A stretch of DNA of 64,000 nt from Ramlibacter sp. Leaf400 (lineage in GTDB: Bacteria > Pseudomonadota > Gammaproteobacteria > Burkholderiales > Burkholderiaceae_C). Below, one piece after another: positions 58,932 to 64,000 of this stretch. The notes under the pieces were generated by a model. It ran no database searches and was not told the origin of the DNA. It saw only the letters and a program-made list of their open reading frames with translations. The number at the start of each line of letters is the position of its first letter. Position 1 is the first letter of the stretch. Location of the stretch: assembly GCF_001424545.1 (NCBI RefSeq), contig NZ_LMQL01000004.1, positions 71,815 to 135,814 on the forward strand, written 5' to 3'. Both the position numbers and the translations under genes were made by a program.

Positions 58932-59948
58932 ATGTCCTTTTCCCGCCGAACCCTCATCAAGGCCACCGGTGTCGCCGCCGCGGCCTGCGCCGCGCCGCTG
59001 AAGCTGGCCTACGGCCAGACCGCCGAATTCACCTTCAAGTACGCGAACAACCAGCCGCCCGCGCACCCGATGAACGTGCGGGCCAAGCAGGCGGTGGAGG
59101 CGATCAAGGCCGAGACCAACGGCCGCCTGGACATCCAGATCTTCCCGAGCAACCAGCTCGGTTCCGACACCGACACCTTGAGCCAGCTGCGCTCGGGCGG
59201 CGTCGAGATGTTCAACCTGTCCGGCCTGATCCTGTCCACGCTGGTGACGCCCGCCGCGCTCAACGGCCTGGGCTTCGCCTTCAGCGACTACAACTTGGTG
59301 TGGAAGGCCATGGACGGCGACGTCGGCGCGTACATCCGGGCCCAGATCGCCAAGGTGAACCTGGTGGCGCTGGACAAGATCTGGGACAACGGCTTCCGCC
59401 AGATCACCACGTCGACCAAGCCGATCAACACGCCGGACGACCTGCGCGGCTTCAAGATCCGCGTGCCGGTCTCCCCGATGTGGACCTCGATGTTCAAGGC
59501 CTTCGATTCGGCGCCGGCCTCGATCAACGCCTCGGAGATGTACACCGCCCTGCAGACCAAGGTGGTCGATGGCCAGGAGAACCCGCTGGCCGTGATCTCC
59601 AACTTCAAGCTCTACGAAGTGCAGAAGTACTGCTCGGTCACCAACCACATGTGGGACGGCTTCTGGACCCTGATCAACCGCCGCGCCTGGGACCGCCTGC
59701 CGGCGAACGTGCGCGACATCGCGGCCAAGCACCTGAACGCCGCGGCGGTCAACGAGCGCGCCGACGTGGCCGCCCAGAACACCTCCCTGCAGCAGGACCT
59801 GGTGGCCCGCGGCATCGTGTTCAACACGCCCAAGACCGATGCGTTCCGCGACAAGCTGCGCAGCGCCGGCTTCTACAGCGAGTGGAAGACCAAGTTCGGC
59901 GACGAGGCCTGGGCCGTGATGGAGCGCTACACCGGCAAGCTCGGCTGA
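58932..59948 (+). CDS. TRAP transporter substrate-binding protein (DctP)
   Basis: A 338-residue periplasmic receptor. Tat-like signal SRRTLIKATGVAAAACAAPL; DctP pattern FKYANNQPPAHPMNVRAKQAVEAI, QLGSDTDTLSQLRSGGVEMF, GFKIRVPVSPMWTSMFKAF, EMYTALQTKVVDGQENPLAV in pattern. AAGGAG before the ATG. Conserved Arg of GFKIRVP binds a carboxylate. Confidence 0.92.
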   Translation: MSFSRRTLIKATGVAAAACAAPLKLAYGQTAEFTFKYANNQPPAHPMNVRAKQAVEAIKAETNGRLDIQIFPSNQLGSDTDTLSQLRSGGVEMFNLSGLILSTLVTPAALNGLGFAFSDYNLVWKAMDGDVGAYIRAQIAKVNLVALDKIWDNGFRQITTSTKPINTPDDLRGFKIRVPVSPMWTSMFKAFDSAPASINASEMYTALQTKVVDGQENPLAVISNFKLYEVQKYCSVTNHMWDGFWTLINRRAWDRLPANVRDIAAKHLNAAAVNERADVAAQNTSLQQDLVARGIVFNTPKTDAFRDKLRSAGFYSEWKTKFGDEAWAVMERYTGKLG

Positions 59949-59976
59949 CGCGCGCCGTTCCCACCGGAGTCTTTCC

Positions 59977-61887
59977 ATGACGCAACACGCGGCCGGCGTG
60001 GCGCCCGCCCCCACGCCGGCACACCCGGGCCTGCCTTCCGCGGCCGAAGTCCTCGAGGGCGGCGCCCCGGGCCCCGCGGTCCGCAGCCCCTTCTGGATGT
60101 GGCCGCTCGAGGCCGTCTCGGCGGCCCTGATGCTCAACATCACGGTGCTGCTGCTGGCGGGCGTGGTCTCGCGCTACGTGTTCGGCAAGCCGGTCGTGTG
60201 GTCGGACGAAGTGGTCTCGATCTCCTTCGTCTGGCTGACCATGCTGGGCTCGGCGATCGCCCTGCACCGCAACGAGCACCTGCGGCTGAACCTGTTCGTG
60301 GAGATGCTGCCGCCGCGGACACGCGACTTCGTCCATGCCCTGGCCCTGGCGGCGATGGCGGCGGTGCTGGTCGCGCTGATCGGCCCGGCCATCGACTACG
60401 CGCGCGACGAGTGGTTCATCCGCACCCCGGCGCTGGACATGCCCAATGCCTTCCGCGTCGGTTCGATCGCGGTCGGCCTGGTGGCGATGCTCGCCCTGGT
60501 CGCGGTGTACGCGGGCCGCACGGTGCGCAAGACCGACATGGCGCTGGCGCTGGTCCTGGTGGCGGCCATCGGCGGCATCTGCTGGGGCCTGTCGCCGCAG
60601 CTCCTGAAGCTGGGCACCGCCAACATCGGCATCTTCCTGGTGGGCTTCGTCGCGCTCTGCCTGGTGGCGGGCGTGCCGATCGCTTTCTGCTTCGGCATCG
60701 GCGCGGTGTGCTACCTGGCGTTCTCTACCCAGGTGCCGCTCACGGTCGTCATCGGCCGCATGGACGAGGGCATGTCCAGCCTGGTGCTGGTGTCGGTGCC
60801 CATCTTCGTGCTGCTCGGCTGCGTGCTGGACACCACCGGCATGGGCAAGGCCATCGTCGACTTCCTGGCCTCGCTGCTGGGCCACATCAAGGCCGGCATG
60901 TCCTACGTGCTGCTCGGGTCGCTCTTCATCGTCTCGGGCATCTCGGGCTCCAAGGTGTCCGACATGGCCACCGTGGCGCCGGCGCTGTTCCCCGAGATGA
61001 AGCGGCGGGGCCACCGGCCGCCCGAGATGGTGGCGCTGCTGGCCACCGGCGCGGCCATGGCCGACACGGTGCCGCCGAGCATCGTGCTGATCGTGCTGGG
61101 CGCGGTGGCAGGTGTCTCGATCGCCGGGCTGTTCCAGGCCGGCTTCGTGGTCGCCATGGTGCTGCTGGCGGTGCTGGCCGTGCTGGCGCGCTGGAAGGCG
61201 CGCCACGAGGACATGCGCGGCGCCCGGCGTGCCCCGATGAAGCAGGTCGGCCGCCTGGTGCTGGTCGCGGCCCCGGCCCTGGTGCTGCCTTTTCTGATCC
61301 GCACCGCGGTGGGTGAGGGCGTGGCCACGGCCACCGAGGTTTCGACCGTCGCCGTCGTCTACGCCCTGTTCGTGGGCCACGTGCTGTACGGCGGCATCGG
61401 CCTGCGCAAGTTCTACAGCATGCTGGTGGAGACCGCCGCGCTGTCGGGCGCCGTGCTGTTCGTGCTGGGCGCCGCTTCGGCGATGGCCTGGTCGATCACG
61501 CAAAGCGGCGTGGTGCAGCAGCTGTCGGTGTTCATGACCAGCCTGCCCGGCGGCTGGATCGCCTTCATGGCCGTGACCATCGGGGTGTTCCTGGTCCTGG
61601 GCTGCCTGCTCGAAGGGCTGCCCGCGGTGCTGCTGCTGGCGCCCATCATGTTCCCCATCGCCAAGAAGCTGGGGATCAACGACGTCCACTACTCGATGGT
61701 GATCGTCTGCGCCATGAACATCGGCCTGATGATGCCGCCCATCGGCGTGGGCTTCTACATCGCCTGCCGCATCGGCGACGCCAGGCCGGACGAAGTGATC
61801 GGGGCGATCTGGCCCTACCTCCTGGCCCTGCTGGTCGGCGTCACGGTCATCGCCGCCGTGCCGTGGATCTCCACCGTGGCGCTCTGA
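59977..61887 (+). CDS. TRAP transporter fused permease DctQM
   Basis: A 636-residue fusion. Residues ~40-190 are the small DctQ permease (four helices, VVSRYVFGKPVVWSDEVVSIS). Residues ~200-636 are DctM (SVPIFVLLGCVLDTTGMGKAIVD, GISGSKVSDMATVAPALFP, TVPPSIVLIVLGAVAGVSIAGLF). It works with the preceding receptor to take up an organic acid by ion gradient. 28 bp after dctP. Confidence 0.92.
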   Translation: MTQHAAGVAPAPTPAHPGLPSAAEVLEGGAPGPAVRSPFWMWPLEAVSAALMLNITVLLLAGVVSRYVFGKPVVWSDEVVSISFVWLTMLGSAIALHRNEHLRLNLFVEMLPPRTRDFVHALALAAMAAVLVALIGPAIDYARDEWFIRTPALDMPNAFRVGSIAVGLVAMLALVAVYAGRTVRKTDMALALVLVAAIGGICWGLSPQLLKLGTANIGIFLVGFVALCLVAGVPIAFCFGIGAVCYLAFSTQVPLTVVIGRMDEGMSSLVLVSVPIFVLLGCVLDTTGMGKAIVDFLASLLGHIKAGMSYVLLGSLFIVSGISGSKVSDMATVAPALFPEMKRRGHRPPEMVALLATGAAMADTVPPSIVLIVLGAVAGVSIAGLFQAGFVVAMVLLAVLAVLARWKARHEDMRGARRAPMKQVGRLVLVAAPALVLPFLIRTAVGEGVATATEVSTVAVVYALFVGHVLYGGIGLRKFYSMLVETAALSGAVLFVLGAASAMAWSITQSGVVQQLSVFMTSLPGGWIAFMAVTIGVFLVLGCLLEGLPAVLLLAPIMFPIAKKLGINDVHYSMVIVCAMNIGLMMPPIGVGFYIACRIGDARPDEVIGAIWPYLLALLVGVTVIAAVPWISTVAL

Positions 61888-61890
61888 CCC

Positions 61891-62879
61891 GTGAACATGA
61901 TCGATCTCTACCGGACCATGGCGCGCATCCGCGCCTTCGAACTCGCGGCCGAAGTGGCCAGCCAGGGCGGCGTGCAGGTGCTGGGCGCCAAGATGAGCGA
62001 CAGCGCCAAGGTGCGCGGGCCGCTGCACCTGTCCATCGGGCAGGAGGCCGTGGCCGCCGGCGTCTGCGCCCACCTGTCCCGCGACGACCTGCTGACCAGC
62101 ACGCACCGCGGGCACGGCCACACCCTGGCCAAGGGCGGCGACATGCGCCGCATGATGGCCGAGCTGTTCGGCCGCGCCGACGGCAGCAACGGCGGCAAGG
62201 GCGGCTCCATGCACATCGCCGATTTCTCCGTGGGCATGCTGGGCGCCAACGGCGTGGTCACTGCCGGCCTGCCGATCGCCTGCGGCGCGGCGCAGGCGCT
62301 CAAGCTGCTGGGGCGGCCGCACCTGGTGGCCTGCTTCTTCGGCGACGGCGCGGCCAACCGCGGGCCCTTCCTGGAGGCGCTCAACTGGGCCGCGGTGTAC
62401 CGCCTGCCGGTGCTCTTCATCTGCGAGGACAACCGCTACTCGGCCACCAGCGACACCGCCAGCCTGTCGGCCGGCCCCGGCGTGCTGGCGCGTGCCGTCG
62501 CGCTCGGCGTGCCGGGCGAGTCGGTGGACGGCAACGATGTCGAGGCCGTTCACGAGACCACGGGCCGCCTGGTCGCCCAGGTGCGCGCCGGTGAAGGCCC
62601 CCGCATGCTGCACGCGCTGACCTGGCGGGTGCGCGGCCACGTGTCGGTCGACAAGCAGGGCTACCGCGACCCGCAGGACCTGCTGGACGCCGAGGAGTCC
62701 GATCCGCTGCGCCGTGCGCGTGAGCGCGCGCTGGCCACGGGCGCCCGCGCCGCGCAGCTGGACGCGATCGACGCGCAAGTCCAGGCCGAGATCGAGGCGG
62801 CCGTGGCCTTCGCCAATGCGTCGCCGCCGCCGGACCCGGCCGCGGCCTTCACCGACATCCAGACCACGGGAGCCGGCAC

Positions 62880-62889
<10 letters not shown>
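61891..62889 (+). CDS. ThDP-dependent dehydrogenase E1 component, alpha subunit
   Basis: A 332-residue E1 alpha of the pyruvate/acetoin dehydrogenase type: RMMAELFGRADGSNGGKGGSMH, GANGVVTAGLPIACGAA, ThDP motif FFGDGAANRGPF ending CEDNRYSATS, VDGNDVEAV. Start GTG 61891 or ATG 61897. Overlaps the beta gene by 10 bp. No E2/E3 genes are visible in the window. Confidence 0.9.

Positions 62890-64000
<1,111 letters not shown>

Overview
The window is 64 kb of very GC-rich DNA that is densely coding on both strands. It looks like the chromosome of a betaproteobacterium of the order Burkholderiales, probably Comamonadaceae (Ramlibacter/Variovorax-like). This rests on gene content and protein resemblance: four Bug-type (TctC) solute receptors, Tat-exported receptors, IclR/LysR-controlled catabolic operons, and an IlvC N-terminus like that family's. 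No phylogeny was computed. I see no rRNA, tRNA, phage, insertion sequence or CRISPR array.

Layout. 1-2855: end of an MFS transporter, a TauE/SafE permease and a Tat-exported DUF839/PhoX-like protein. 2874-11321: an operon with an FAD-linked 2-hydroxyacid oxidase, a polyamine-type ABC importer with a one-piece double permease, a DapA-like lyase, an FMN hydroxyacid oxidase and an IclR regulator. 11972-19868 (minus): a seven-gene CoA-thioester operon (crotonase-like protein, NDP-forming acyl-CoA synthetase, fused double acyl-CoA dehydrogenase, two MaoC subunits, Bug receptor, SDR) divergent from an IclR gene. 20735-27164: a catabolic module (ThDP enzyme, Bug receptor, MarR, FAH-fold enzyme, TauD-type dioxygenase, FMN hydroxyacid oxidase) whose three transcription units each carry the same RTGAG-N4-CTCAY palindrome. 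27598-33649 (minus): a complete six-gene Pha/Mrp cation/proton antiporter operon with fused subunits A and B.

33688-41185 holds stress and envelope genes: a GNAT-like protein with a glycine-rich solenoid-like protein, a tandem universal stress protein followed by an EF-G domain V-like protein, a USP remnant, a SpoIIAA-like protein, an SGNH lipoprotein and an HPP-CBS membrane protein. 41258-46516 is a sugar-acid-like module (DapA-like, enolase-superfamily dehydratase, PdxA2, Bug) divergent from a LysR gene. 46523-57114 is mostly small uncharacterised genes plus a second Bug/LysR pair, a deletion scar with two broken genes, an M16 peptidase and an ABC exporter. 57111-64000 is an IclR-controlled SDR, TRAP transporter and E1 alpha/beta ThDP dehydrogenase, with ilvC running off the window.

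Taken together, at least five uptake-plus-catabolism modules for organic acids lie side by side, each with its own regulator and a receptor or importer. Substrates cannot be read from the sequence. The most useful new signals are the candidate MarR regulon, the fused acyl-CoA dehydrogenase with split hydratase, LysR palindromes that abut the regulator start codons, and four convergent gene pairs that share a CTAG double stop.
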